The position numbers and the translations under genes are program-made. A stretch of DNA of 64,000 nucleotides. Origin: Arbacia lixula (lineage: Eukaryota > Echinodermata > Echinoidea > Arbacioida > Arbaciidae). Below are positions 36,656 to 49,975 of this stretch, one piece after another. Where the stretch lies: the NCBI GenBank assembly GCA_963669155.1, contig OZ022580.1:19367736-19431735 (forward strand), read 5' to 3'. Below the pieces are notes generated by a model. That model was not told where the DNA came from and ran no database searches. It worked only from the letters and a program-made list of their open reading frames with translations. Every line of letters starts with the position of its first letter. Position 1 is the first letter of the stretch.

Positions 36656-37984
36656 ATGATTTGTGAGTATGACAATCTTTTCCAAACTTCTGTAATTCCT
36701 TCCATCATTAATAATACATGGTAAATTTTCAGAATTGGATTCTTTAGATAGAGTAGGATTTTAACAGGTCATTGCTTTTCCTGTGTTTCTAGTTGTCATT
36801 TCTCATTTTGTCTCAAAGTTTTGTTCTCATCTTCTCATCTTATTTAGTTATAATGCTTGGTTTAGAGATTAATAAACAAAGCAAGAAAACAGCCCTGGTT
36901 ATATTGAAATTCCACAGTATGATTAACCTGTAATGGAGACATGTTTTAAATAGTACCTGTGATTCAATGATAAGAAATGACTTGTTTTGTATCACCTACA
37001 ATGTAGGGAAACATCCACTCTGTTATTGAAGGAGTCCTATCACAGCTCTATTTGAATGGTTGTAATTTGTTTTTCGATAGTAAATGTAATTTTTAGATAG
37101 GTGTATGTTATTAATGTTACAGCGATTTTTAAATTGATCTTTGTACATAGCGAAATAGAAACTGTGATGAGTTAAATTTGTTGTTTTATACATATTTATG
37201 ATAGGATCTAATTTTAAAGTGTAATTGAGGCTTTGGTGAAATGCTTATTACTATAAGGACAAGAAAATATGGTGCTTTGTAAAAAGTTGTATTATAAGAT
37301 ATTGTATCGTATCAATACATTGTAGATTAGAATATTTTGAAGTTGTATGTCTCCTTGGCATTTGATGTTATCGCATTATCCATGTCTCTCATACTGTGAA
37401 AGCCATTAGTTCAATAGGCAAACAATGCTGAAACTGGCAGGAGCGATTGAAAAGACTGTTATAAGAAAATCCCAAATTCACTAAGTAACAAAAAATTCTT
37501 ATTTAATTATAAGGGTGCATGATCTTCGAGCTGATGGATGAACTGTTGAAAATTGTATCAGTATAGAAAATAGAAATATGCAAGAAACGTCCTTGATTGT
37601 ACTTCTCAATGCCTTCTTTGCTGCTTGAGCATTATGTTGGAAAAAGGAAAGGGCGATACGATTTTGTTGTCTATTTCTGTATTATTGTTGCAAAAAAAAA
37701 TAGATTATGATCACCAGCACAGTTCACTTTGTATTCCCATCTTACTGTTCCTCATCAAATATCAAACAGATCTTTTTTCAATTGTATAACTTTATTTTGT
37801 GTATATCTATGTATACTTTAAATGTCTTCACAGAACTGAATTTCTTTTGAATGTTGTCCACGGCATAATGTACGAGTCTCAAGCTACAACATGTAAGATC
37901 AGCACATATCTGCTGAATTTCCAAAATGTCAATCTCTTGTTCACATCTCTGGCACATGGTGTTTAGAACCTTTCAGTTGTTTCA

Positions 37985-38096
37985 GTAACTTGCAATTAAG
38001 GGTAGTCACCCCGGCAAAGGCCAATCAATGTGAGCATTGGGGCTGCTATCTTGGTTACCATCAATCGTAAGCTACATTAATTCAAGAGCTTTATGT
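37985..38096. mobile_element. Partial TTACCAT hairpin MITE, copy 3
   Basis: GGTTACCATCAATCGTAAGC and TACATTAATTCAAGAGC resemble the right arm of 15142-15278; the left arm is strongly degraded. Assigned by similarity to the two better copies. Confidence 0.45.
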
Positions 38097-39075
38097 AACT
38101 GGACATTCATATTTTCATTACCGGTACTCGTATTACGCCAAGAGGGATACCAGACCTTTAAACAGTATTAACCCGACTAAATGTGTACAAATGTAAAAAC
38201 TGTATATACTAAATAGCTTACTCTGCAATTTGGAAGGATTCTATTTTAGAACGCATGTGTATTTTCTCATATTATCAATGCAGTAGTCTAAGACTATGAG
38301 TGGTCGATGCAGAATTATCAGAATTGAATGATAATAGTACAATTATTTAATGTTGACGACTTAAGACTGTGTAATGTACACAATTTTATTCACTTGCAAA
38401 GCAGCCTCTGTCTTACTGTGCTGTATTTAAGATTGTCTAAGTATCGTGAAGACAGTATTGTAACCCCTGAACTACTTCAGGTATCAATATTCAAAACCTA
38501 CGTCACTCAGCTACTATTAATCTAAAAATGCGTATCATAAAATGATTTATTTAAATCTTAATGCATCTGACTAAGGATTGTACTGTACAAAGCGATATTT
38601 AACTGCAAATACACCTAAATTGGTGTTCCTGCTCTGTTGTAATTGTAATTGTTTTGATAAGAGTTCCTGAACATGTGACTTGTTATTGCTATTTAATACT
38701 AAAAACTATCATCCGGAAACTGCTAAAACAAAAAATAAGTGCATTTCACCTGATTTGAATTATTAATATTTTCCTTTTGCTTTGATACTTCTCGTACTCG
38801 ACATGTAGTTTAATATTGGTGTTGAAATGTGGGATTATTTTGTGTAAGCCCCATGCAATCCCCAGCTTGCTTGTAGATTGTATTTTGTATGTCACAAGCA
38901 AGAACTACGAGCTGATGAACAAGTATTAAAGCGGGCGACACGAGGTTTAGAAACTACTTTGGAGCCTGTGGGATGACTAGTCGCTCAGATGAACTAACAC
39001 TGTACATTCAACATATTTCTATACGAATATACGTAGGAATGTCTCTCTATGCTGGACATGTGTACGTATACGGTG

Positions 39076-39306
39076 TACAATACAAATATTTTATACAAGA
39101 ACGGATTGTGTCTTGAGTGTTCTATGTTTGTATATGTGACTGTGGCATTGTTTGTATTCGTGTGATTGTTTCAGTAGGTATTTTTTAATGTTGAATGTGC
39201 ACAGTACAAATATTTTATAGAGGAACATAATCTAATTTCTTGTGTGTTTTATGTTTGGATGCAGATATGCGGCATTGTGTGAATTCGCGCGATTGTGTCA
39301 GCGCGT
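39076..39306. repeat. Diverged 124-bp tandem duplication
   Basis: TACAAATATTTTATACAAGA at 39081 and TACAAATATTTTATAGAGGA at 39205, followed in both by TGTGTT/CTTG words, GGCATTGT and CGNGTGATTGT/CGCGATTGTGTCAG. No coding potential. Confidence 0.7.
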
Positions 39307-39917
39307 ATGTTTTTGACGAGAAACATATATATCGTAAACTCGTTCTACAAGGAGAGACTGAGTCTCGTACCTTCCATTCCACTCTCACAAATGACATGTA
39401 TCTGCAACCATAAAACAAATACACTCTGTATTGTAAAATATGGGAGATTTTTTTTTTCGTGCCATTATAGCAATTTTAATTCGCGATGTAATCGTATATG
39501 CTTTACAATCGCACATTTTACATTCTATTTTACTTGTGTGGTTTTTTAATAATGTTTTCCCCTTTATTGAGATTTTCATAATTCAAAAATATACAAAATG
39601 ATAAAAAGAGGACGATGATTGTTAAACATAGTACATTGTCCCATACATTATAAGTACAACCATATTTACAAAAACATTTTCCATAAGTAACTACACTAAT
39701 ATGCTACATATTCAATCGAGTATACAAATTCTTATACAATTCTGCAAATTGGCAGGGGAAAATCCATATAAAAATGAAAGGGTGACTGTAATACTTCGTA
39801 TTATTTAAAAAAAAAAAAAAAAGGAACAATTTTTATGGTATAAACATATCTTCTATACAAATTGTATTAGTTCAATATAAATTAACCATCTGAATAAAGA
39901 TTTTTTTTATATATATA

Positions 39918-40371
39918 CAGTATGTCCCAGAAAAAAGGAAACCTGTTTGTGGAGGTCGATAACGTAATCATAAAATGTATTATTCTAAAAATGACAGTAA
40001 TATTGAGAGTTAAGTATCTTCTTTCATTTGGTACCTAATTCACGATCAATTGTTCACGCATGACTGATTTAAAGCAATTACAAGTGCTCGATGTCAGAAA
40101 CGTTTTGCGCAGAATAATGAATGTTGTTTGCACTACGTTGATGCTTCCTTACAAATCTTGACCATTTGTCCTGCGCAACTTGATTTTGACAATTATTTTT
40201 TAAACACCGGTTGCTCCTCAACGCATGATTCTTATCTATCATGTTAGGTGTCAAATGAAAGAAGAAACATCATGCTTTCTAACGATGGGTATAATATTCC
40301 ATGATTTTTTTCTCAGTCAACTAGAGAAATAAGACAGAATCTCGGATTCCTTTTTTTTCTGGGACACACTG
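39918..40371. mobile_element. Mariner/Tc1-type MITE
   Basis: Starts CAGTATGTCCCAGAAAAAAG and ends with CTTTTTTTTCTGGGACACACTG-type inverted sequence; flanked by TA on both sides (39916-39917 and 40372-40373). 454 bp, no transposase ORF. CAGT..GTCCC(A) termini with TA duplication are typical of mariner/Tc1 families. Confidence 0.85.
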
Positions 40372-40373
40372 TA

Positions 40374-41520
40374 TATACAAAAGGTATAAGGTGAAGGTGC
40401 TGCTTCATAACCAATAATAAACCAATCTGTTATATTTACATAGAAAGACATGGTGCCTTTTTTTTAAACTCTAATTGTATGTGGGTCCGATTGTATCGGT
40501 TATGTGGAGGTCTGCAATATAATGTTTTATATCAATGATGTTAACAGCGCCATCTCGTGTGTACATTTTTTTTCTGGCCAGATCGAAATTGTTTTCATTG
40601 ACAATGTGGATAATAATGATTTTAGGGTTGTATCGGTGTACATGTTGTACTGTGTACTTGTGTACATGTTGTAATTCCATGGCATTGTGGTGATATCCTT
40701 GCAGAACACATCCTCGTAGCGTCGGATTCACCCATACGCGCGTACACACACACACACACACACACACGCACATCATCTTAACGTTCATGAAACTCATGTC
40801 CCAACTACCCAACCAAGTTAGGCAGATGCATGAGGTTACATATTACCGAGGTTGTCATATTAAGGTGATCCATAACCCGCCTTCCAAGCATCAACGTGTA
40901 AAATTACGAAAATCTCTCGTTACAGACCAACCCCTCCTCTATAATACGGAAATAATTTATATGTACAAAAAATTGTACATCAGTTGGAATTGAAAAAAAA
41001 AACACGATTTGGTTATCTCATTAGAATCTCGTTAGAAGTGATGTTGGAAACCCTAAATTCCTCAGTGCCGAGTTGAGCGGTTTTCCTGTTCGGTGAAGGC
41101 CACGGTGTTGGGTCACAGCTTTTTTGAAACAAGATAATTGTACTATTAATATGGTGTATCTATTATAAGACCTAAAACTCGTAGGTGTACCTCTACTTTG
41201 TTCATTTACATTGTCATTTCTCTCAAATTGTATCATCGTATTTCTGCATTATTTGTATTTGTATCGAGTGGAAAAATAAAACAACAGATCATTTCAATTC
41301 AATTCATTTAAAATTATTCAAAATTTATCTAACGTTATATCCTGGCAAATTTGTTGCTTTTAGACAAAAGTGAACAATTAGGTCCATATATTGAGCTATG
41401 CCGCTGGACTATGACTAATTCGAAAAAGATAGTATTATGTATAATATATGCATTTGTCTGTGGGTACATGTGTGTCTCGGCCATTCTTCAGTCCCCCTCC
41501 CATAACACAATCTCAACCTA
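40374..41520. other. Intergenic DNA
   Basis: AT-rich, with an (AC)n microsatellite at 40744-40767 and short TGTACATGTTG repeats near 40637-40672. No gene recognised. Confidence 0.6.
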
Positions 41521-41522
41521 TC

Positions 41523-41576
<54 letters not shown>

Positions 41577-41880
41577 CTCCTCTTTATCCCTTGCCCACCA
41601 CCTTCCCTCGCTCATCTATTTCCCATAACACAATCTCAACCTCTCCCCCCCCCCCTCTCTCTCTCTCTCTCTGTCTCTCTCCCTCCTCTCTATCCCTTGA
41701 CCTCACCTTCCCTCTGACTCATCTATCTATTCCCTCTCATTTGATGTTCTTCCCGTTTTCCATATTCAATTTCATCTCGTCCACATCTTTCTACTCCGTG
41801 TGCCCTCAGTCCTAAATTGTGCATTATTGCCCCCCCCCTTTCTTTCTCTCTTTCTCTCTCTCTCTCTACAACATTTCTGC
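41521..41880. repeat. (TC)n and CT-rich tract
   Basis: Long TC dinucleotide run at about 41531-41574, shorter runs near 41655 and 41838-41868, and a CCATAACACAATCTCAACC word duplicated at 41500 and 41624. Open frames through it (Ser/Leu repeats) are artefacts. Confidence 0.9.
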
Positions 41881-44630
41881 CTTTCCGTTTTAATGCCGGC
41901 CTTTTCCCCTGCATCAATATTCATCTTTCTTCTCCGTGTGCCTTCGGCTCAGTCCTACATTTTGCACTGCATTTTCCAAAAAACACACAATGCAGATAAG
42001 TTGACATTCATCTAAATGATGCAAGAATTATATGACCGATTCATTAATGGCATTTAGCTTACTTATAAAATACAGTCGAATCATAGACGTCTTTGGTACT
42101 TTTGAGAGGTTGATTATTTTAAGGCACAAAACTGTTTTGACATAATTTCAGGATCTACCCACTCTATGATGCGAAAAAAATGGTTGATCATTTGTTTTGC
42201 AGAACCAGATAAATAAAGCTAACGTAAACGCTTTCACACGTCATGACCAATTTCCGATAGTCGCATATGATTTGGAATCCAATTAGACAGGCCTATATAG
42301 ACCCCTTTTCGAGATATTAGCATGATCAATTGCCGCTTGGGATGCTCGCCTCAAAGGTTTCTGTTTTGACTCTTATATGAAAGATCTCAACTCTTGCATC
42401 GCCTTGATTCAGTCAAACAAATTGTTTTATTAAGAATGTAAATATCAGAGTACGTCATGGTAGACGTCTTCATATCCATAGCACCAATCTGTGAGGCATT
42501 CAACGGATAAGGTGAGCCATGACGTGAACAAGAGCGTAAGAGATAAATGGCAATTCCTTCCTCAGTCCCACACATATCCATCTGCGTCCTGTTACACTTG
42601 GCGTAACTCTGGAGCTGTCACGCCGCGCGTTATTTTGCTTTCATTTCACTTCTGTCTCTGCCGATCATCCTCACCCTCTCTTTACAGCTGCCAATCTTTA
42701 CCCGCACTAACAGCCTCGGCAGATGTCCAACATAAAAGCTGATAACGACCAATCATCCAGGACGATCGCTCTCTCCTCTGGATCTCTGTGTTCCAGAGCT
42801 CTGTTCTAATATTGTATGCTGTCATGTATACTGCCGTAGTGTAAACACAAGCGAGGTGATAGGAACCGTACACTGACTTCTCTGCGTGTGTTCTTGATTT
42901 GAGGTGTCATTATTTAGATGGCAATGATAGCTTAAAAGTACAGCTACTTTGTTCTCTGTGTTCAGTCTGTTTCTTCTATGGACTGACGATGTGGGCCAGT
43001 TCTATTTCCGGTTATGATAGGCCAGTCATTTCTTATCATCATAGTTACTGATAGCCTAAAGTTGTGCATAATCTAAAGACCGTCCCCGTCCACTTTTTTG
43101 TTTGATTGACAGTGGGCATATATTTTCTGTTATCAATGTTGGATTTATAATGTACATGCTCGCACAATAGATAAAAAGAAACCATACAAATCTTGACGGG
43201 TCTATAATTACTAAAGGCACAAAGTAATCTCATAACTATGAATAATCCTGACATGCCTGAGGCGTAGCCAAGGGTCATGGTACGTAAAGATCACTGTGTG
43301 CCTGAAATCTAGCAATACTGAAAGACGTCAATGAGCGTATGTTGCTCATATATTACGTGGACATGGTGGACATGTTATGAAGATTTTTTTTCGCATTACA
43401 TGGGCAGGAAATGATGAAATGGAATCACTTTCCCGCCCGTTGGTTATTAACACGATAGCACGATTAGCACATTAGAGACTACACCCTTGAAATAGATCCA
43501 AGGCCGGCATCAGCACCGGACGAAATCCAAGAATGATATAGATGGAAGATGAGGAGAAGAAGAAAGGGGAAGGAAAAACATACGATGAAGAAAGGGAAAC
43601 ACAAGATGGAGAAAAATAAAGAGAAGATGAAGAAATGTGAAAAAGGACAAAAAACAGAGGCATCTGGAAAAAGAACAGCGGAAATAATTATTAGGATGAT
43701 AATTAATGATAACCATGAGTGATTGACCGAAGAAGACATACTCTTGATATCGGCATAACAGCGCGTCCCCAAAGCGGTGTCTAAAGAGCATGGCAAGTAG
43801 AAATAATTAGGTTCCGGGCAACACCACCGTGATATATGTGCAAAGTAACCTGTTTAAAACAAAAAAAAAACAAATATATGAGATCAAAACGTATGCCTGA
43901 CCTTAATCATGAACCTAATCCTAACCCTAACCCTTGACCTAATCTTCGCCTATTAGCCAAAAAATGATTTCGAGGTCATCCTGCTTCATTGCACAGAAAA
44001 ATCGATATCGCGGCGATCACTTCATACGCCTGGTACGTGTATTAGCGCACACTGTGCACAGTGTTAGCTCCAACGCAAGATTCTGGCATGACAGTGGTAT
44101 CGGTATTCACTACATGACTTGATTTAAGATGGTATAAACATGTTTTCATAATGAAGCAAAAAAATGAGAGAACACAAGTTCAGAAAGACAAATCCCGCAT
44201 GAATAAAGAAAAAGAAAATGTTATCGAGCTCAGGCAAAGATCATTCTATAACTGATCATTCTATACCGCTCGCGACCAATCGCCCCAGATACTCGACGCA
44301 TCTCACTGGCCAGCGGGCTCGCTGTCAGGGGCGCTGACTTCTTTCTCTCCAGCCCGCTGGACACGGCAGGGATTGGGATCAGAGATGGTCATTTATCCCA
44401 TCAAATTTGAGTGGGCACGGTTCGTTACACTTCATGTCAGCCCCGAAATTACTGTAAACATGCAAGAAAAAACAGCTCAGATTGGCAAGCGGCGTCCCGC
44501 CGTGCAGAACAGTGCCCCCTTCACATGAGATAGTTAAGTTCAACTGAAGAGCGTCTCCGGAGATCCAGGTCAATATATAGACGTGACGTACGTGATTCTG
44601 AAGTTCTTCCAAAGTTGGCACCCCATTTTC
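41881..44630. other. Intergenic DNA
   Basis: No gene recognised. Contains a purine-rich stretch (43530-43640), a short CCTAACCCTAACCC word near 43920, and a small hairpin GCCAGCGGGCTCG / CAGCCCGCTGG at 44311-44363. Confidence 0.55.
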
Positions 44631-44632
44631 AA

Positions 44633-44790
<158 letters not shown>

Positions 44791-45663
44791 CTATGAATCC
44801 CTGTCTATTCTGCTTCCTAAATTTCGTGTTGTAATCATTGCTCACACCTTTTCGATATGAGTGGGTTACTTAAACAACAGTTAGGTCATATTTCACTTTT
44901 ACTTCGTTTATTTAATCTACAAAGATGTTTCATTCCAAATTATGTATTAAGTTGCAGGTCTAACCCTAAACTTGATGACTAAAATGATGTAAAACTTATC
45001 ATTAAAGCATGTTAAACGTTATACCACTAAACGTCGGCTTGAACGCATTGATTGCAGAGGGAAAAATACTATTATACATGGATTGATTTATAAATGTGAA
45101 GTGACCCGTTGATCTCTCTGGGTTTCGCAGCTCCGAACCCACTGTTCTCCTACGGGGAAGCAAATGGCAGCATTTAGGCGAATCACCGCACACCGGTATT
45201 ACTGCTGCAAAACTGCCAAACCCAATCACGACGTAAGCGTGTCTCAAGCCGTGATTGAACCTGACAAGCCCGTCCTCACGCTTTGCATGACGGGATTGTC
45301 TTCTCAAACACACCGATATCCAATCCGCTCTTAGATGGTTGTTTGTTTGTTGTTGTGTTTTTATACGTTTATTTTCATTCTGGATGGTTCTACGTCATGA
45401 AATCTTTATTTGTCCTCCCTTTTTCTTAATATCTGCTTCTTGATATTTTTTTTTCCTCTGGGTCTGACAGCGTTGGTTTTAATCATCTTCATGAAGTTCT
45501 TTTGCCTCGTTCCTCCGCCCCAATTGTCAAATCTCGACAGGCAGCCATTTATTTTGTCATCACGTGGTGCGTTTCTGTCACTTCTTGTCATTTGCCAATT
45601 TATCATAGGCGTACTCGTAGTACGTATATGTAGTAGCATTGTTATCACTAAATGTAGTATAAG
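44791..45663. other. Intergenic DNA
   Basis: Moderate composition; open frames on both strands lack recognisable domains or splice signals. Nothing supportable is seen. Confidence 0.5.
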
Positions 45664-45767
45664 TAGCAGTGGTATTACTATTAGTACAACTAATAGCAGT
45701 AGTAGCAGTAGTAGGATTAGTAGTAAAAGTGGAAGTAGTAGTAGTAGTAGTAGTAGTTGTAGTAGTT

Positions 45768-45800
<33 letters not shown>

Positions 45801-45801
45801 A

Positions 45802-45869
<68 letters not shown>

Positions 45870-45880
45870 TTGGTAGTAAA
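45664..45880. repeat. (GTA/TAG)n microsatellite, first array
   Basis: More than 200 bp of TAG trinucleotides, with interruptions at the left flank (TATTACTA, AAAGTGGAAG). It produces long homopolymer-like ORFs (Ser, Val, Leu, Tyr) in several frames, all artefacts. Confidence 0.95.
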
Positions 45881-46224
45881 GTAGAATTGATATTAATTTC
45901 ATATTGAGCAACAAATTCTTTTCCTTGCTTCAGTGGTAACCTCTGAATTTTGACAATAATCATAATCATTTTGTTAATACATGCACATTTCAACATAACA
46001 GACAAAAAAAGTATTTTAACATCTAACTTAGATATCGCACCAATGATTGGTAATTAACGAACGCCCAGTGCAATAAATCATCGTTGTCAAACTTTATTTT
46101 CTCTCTTTTTTTCTACGTTCCTGTCATTTACTCCTTAGCTTAAACTATTCACCAGAGACATGATCAAATGATTCTCACAATAAAATTGAGGTAGACGTTC
46201 TCGCGTAGAAAGCAGTCCAAGATT

Positions 46225-46435
46225 AGCCTGGATTCAAGACTGTTGGCCATTTCTAATCCATTTTTTTAATAAACGGGCCTGGCTACAGTAGACTAATGAT
46301 CAACAATTCCTTCGGCGGTTTCCTCAAACATGTAGAACGGGCTTAGATAAGAGGTGCACGAGAGGTGACTGGTCTTGTGAGTACCAGACTCTGCTTGTTC
46401 AGTTCGGATTAAAAACGGCCAACAGCCTGGTTGCT
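46225..46435. repeat. Hairpin-like dispersed repeat, copy 1
   Basis: Ends GACTGTTGGCCATTTCTAATCC and its imperfect complement AATTAAAAACGGCCAACAGCC form inverted termini. The inner block AAACGGGCCTGGCTACAGTA and TGACTGGTCTTGTGA occurs in opposite orientation at 50411-50570. Confidence 0.65.
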
Positions 46436-46920
46436 ACGCTAGTCCAAGTTCGGGATCAACCCCTGTGCACTTGATTGGCTGAGACAAAAGCTGGAAGGTT
46501 GAAGGTGGAATTCTTCCAGAGTTTCCTAATAGGCCTGCACCCTTTGACAGTAGCTTATCACATTCATGGTCAGGGGTACGGGCGTCTCCCCCGGGGTGCC
46601 AGCGCTCCCGCGGGGCTGACGTAGGTTGGTTTTCCACCCCTTATGAGATCGCTGGTAGGAGCGTAGGCTTCATCATCAGACACATAATGTTCTTTTCCAA
46701 ATATTGTTATTTCTTCCCTGATACTATGAAGTAATATGACTTGTACTTGTTTACTTTAAAACAAAGTTACGGTGGTGTATACGAATTTGGTAAAGAATGC
46801 ATGCGTTAAGTTAGGTGACAATCTTCTGACCGGGTACCATGAACTTAGATTAGGAAGATGTCATGCGAAGAAACGTGAATTATTAACAAGGAAATACAAT
46901 AACAACAATATAATGTTGAT
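46436..46920. other. Intergenic DNA, GC-richer patch
   Basis: A more GC-rich segment near 46560-46640 gives a 67-codon frame on the - strand without recognisable domain. Not called a gene. Confidence 0.4.
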
Positions 46921-47064
46921 CATGATGATGATGATCATGTTGTTGTTGATGATGATGATGATGATGATGATGGTGACGATGATGATAAGGATAGGGGTAG
47001 TGGCGGTGGTGGTGGTAAAGGTGGGATGGTGGTGGTGGTTGTGAGGATGGTGGTGGTGGTAGGG

Positions 47065-47149
<85 letters not shown>

Positions 47150-47152
47150 AAA

Positions 47153-47184
<32 letters not shown>

Positions 47185-47190
47185 ACCATT
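46921..47190. repeat. (GAT)n, (GGT)n and second (GTA)n microsatellite
   Basis: GAT/ATG trinucleotides 46920-46985, GGT-rich 46995-47065, then uninterrupted TAG/GTA from about 47067 to 47183 with one AAATAG break. Long Tyr/Thr/Leu/Val runs read across it are artefacts. Confidence 0.95.
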
Positions 47191-47558
47191 TTGGTGACAA
47201 TGCAGGTAGCGGTAGTACGTTTGGTAGTAAAATATCAAATATTTGCTGAAAATACACGATAAGAAGAATAAGAGAAGAGAAAAAGTAAATTTATATGTTA
47301 AATGAAAAAAATCATTCGACATCATAGCCCACAGCGTGAAAATGGACTATATTAGTTCCTGAAAATAAGACTACTGCCATCATCTTCCCCTACAATTCTG
47401 ATTTCCATCTCAATATTGATATGAGCTGGTCTGTTTGTGTAACCCTGGCCTCACACTGGGCAGGTCCGATCTCCCCCAAATAAGCTGCCAAAATCGAAGA
47501 GTCCACTTCGAGCTCACTTCCTTCCTCCTAAATGCACTTTTAATGATAGTGTGTGTAT

Positions 47559-47567
47559 CTCTCTCTC

Positions 47568-47620
<53 letters not shown>
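47559..47620. repeat. (CT)n microsatellite
   Basis: About 60 bp of almost pure CT dinucleotides with one CA interruption. Confidence 0.95.
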
Positions 47621-47623
<3 letters not shown>

Positions 47624-49766
47624 TTAAACCTCTATGCTTAACCCTATAACCATGATAACCAATAACTGTATATCTTTTGTCATATACAACAGGGCCTATG
47701 GTCTCTTCTGTTCTGATTTTAAAAATATATCGTAAACTTACACATAATCTCTCTCCCTAGTAATATCTTACCTTCCCTCCTTACGATCAAACTTTTCTTT
47801 CGTGAGTCTATTCTCTGCCTCCCACCCCCCCCCCCCTTATCCCTCCACCCTCCACCCCCGCCCAAACCCCATCCCCACCCCCGTTTAATCCTTCTCTGAT
47901 CTGTTTCGCGTCGCTGCCAACATCTATTTCACCTCACTCTTTTGTTGCTCTTGAACATGTCACCTCCAAAATGTCAGGAAGTCTCCCATTTCTGCCAATG
48001 TTTTGAGAGCAATATGAATCGTTTAAGATCCTGGTGTGAGAAACCACATTAACGCATCTGAAATGGTTCCCACTGGGTCATGTAATTGTTTGAAAGGATA
48101 GGGTTAGAATGAGAGCACATGAACGAAGTCGTGGTGGAAAGGTTCATGTGAATTAAACTATTCATGTCATTCAAATGAAAAATCAGTCAGAAATAGTGCT
48201 TGCTGCCCTGCCGAATATTATCATAAGCTCTTAAAACAATACAACACAGAGGGAACTGGATCAACATATTTTTGATGTTCATATTTCATTTCGTTCATCA
48301 TTTCTTACCATAAACTTATGCTAAATCATTTAAACTATTCAAAGCCACTTATACCCAGAGTGTGACCAGATCAGTTTCAATAGGGAGCAACATGGCGCGT
48401 GTTGCTTTGTTAGGCAAGCAAATAACAAAAGAATATGCGCCATGTTGCTACCTACTGAAACCGAGTTGGCCAAACTTTGTGCCTGGATGGTTCTGAAACT
48501 AACTTTGAAATATCGCCCCCTATTTTATGTATGTTTGACCTTGTGAAATCATACAATTGTACATATTCTATTTAATTGAAAGTGCTTCATTTATATTTTC
48601 TAGCTTATATAATCTCATTACAGCATATGATTTGTTTTGGTTTTCTAATTTTCAACAGTAGGGTGATATGAAGGAAAGCACACTAATTGAGCAAAGTGTT
48701 GTTATGTTAACTTATCATTTAATTTTGTTTCATAAAAAAAACTTGAATTGCTAGACTAGACATGTGACAGAACTATTAAGACTAACATAATTTGACTTTT
48801 TTTGACTACCTGGTAAAGTATTTACTTATTTATATCAGTCATTATGAAGTAAAACTCAACGGTAAGTCGGACCAAAATATCTACTTGACTTCAGAGTGTA
48901 GTCTACGAACGATCATTTGAACAATTGCTTCAAATGTTTATTTTATTGAATAAAAAAACACACAACTCAAGTCGCAGCGGAGTTACATTATGTTTTACAA
49001 TGTGTAAACTAAAATAGACAAGATGCAAAATAACATGTAATTGTATAGATAAAGTATACATTTCACATCGTCTGAAACATTATGATTTGATGGAGCTTGA
49101 TTCTCAGCATCAAAATGGGTATGTAAAAAGTGGATAGTGCATGGATCATGGTGGGGGGGGGGGGGGGCATGTAACTTGGCGAATTTTGGCACACCACCCC
49201 CAGCAACTTACCGCAAATGATAAACAAACATTGATTGGTCGAGTTCAACGGGACTCCAGAAGCTCTTCCCATGGTGTCTAAGCCATATCTGTAGCAGTTT
49301 CTGTTTTTTGTGTCCTTTTTCCTATCTGACATTCTTTAATAAATTTCGGGAAATGCTGTCAAAATGCTGCTTTGTACGGAAATATCACACAAAAATCGGT
49401 ACTATGTATTATTTTTTTCATATGTACATTCATTTTAGTTACTTATACCATATACAAACATGCAAATTCGCAATGTTTGAGATAAAATGACGAGATTACA
49501 GCCTCATGCTAGAGAAAACACCGACATCCAATATTACCCTCCTCATTGACCGTGACTACATGTCATTATAAACAATTCATACAACACTCAATCGAGCTAC
49601 GTATCAATGGATTATTTAAAATATGTACTAGCACGGTCGCCGTGTCTTTGTTTTGCATCGCTATTGAGTCCTGAACATGCTCAAAGGAGTTAGGAACTAT
49701 TGAAGCAGAGGAGACGAAGAATGTGAAAGAACTAGAAGAAGAAGGAGAAGAAGAATAATAAGGAGA
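47621..49766. other. Intergenic DNA
   Basis: C-rich patch at 47818-47885, a hairpin element at 48353-48490 and a poly-G run at 49144-49158. No gene recognised. Confidence 0.55.
48353..48490. mobile_element. Imperfect hairpin MITE
   Basis: GTTTCAATAGGGAGCAACAT/GGCGC faces GCGCC/ATGTTGCTACCTACTGAAAC; the symmetry continues outward through CCAGAGTGTGACCAGATCAG and TTGGCCAAACTTTGTGCCTGG. No ORF. Confidence 0.75.
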
Positions 49767-49930
49767 AGATGAGGAAGAAGATGAAGAAGAAGAAGAAGAA
49801 GAAGAAGAAGAAGAAGAAGAAGAAGAAGAAGAAGAAGAAGAAGAAGAAGAAGAAGAAGAAGGAGAAGAACAAGGAGGAGGAGGAGGAGGAGAAGAAGAAG
49901 GAGAAGAAGAAGAAGAAGAAACAGAAGAAG
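49767..49930. repeat. (GAA)n microsatellite
   Basis: About 160 bp of GAA triplets with GGA interruptions near 49860-49910; gives poly-Lys and poly-Ser frames that are artefacts. Long GAA runs can form triplex DNA. Confidence 0.95.
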
Positions 49931-49975
49931 AATTCATTCTTAAATTATATAAATAAACAAAAAAAATACCATACA

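Larger units (their letters stand above)
33190..39917 (+). other. 3' UTR and/or downstream AT-rich DNA
   Basis: No coding region recognised over 6.7 kb. Possible poly(A) signals AATAAA at 36871 and 39893 were seen, but none can be tied to the transcript. The region has few microsatellites compared with the DNA after 39.9 kb. Embedded are a dispersed repeat at 33507-33645, a TTAA-flanked palindrome (36283-36655), a partial TTACCAT MITE (about 37985-38096) and a diverged 124-bp duplication (39076-39306). Confidence 0.55.

Noticed and set aside
43910-43945. Telomere-like CCTAACCCTAACCC
   Set aside because: Only about two exact units among degenerate CCTAA words; no interstitial telomere array.
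45406-46005. Long frames of Leu, Ser, Val and Tyr across the (GTA)n array, on both strands
   Set aside because: They simply translate a trinucleotide microsatellite; no start context, splice signal or non-repetitive domain.
46861-47325. 150-codon poly-Tyr/Thr/Leu frames
   Set aside because: Translation of the second (GTA)n array and adjoining GAT/GGT repeats.
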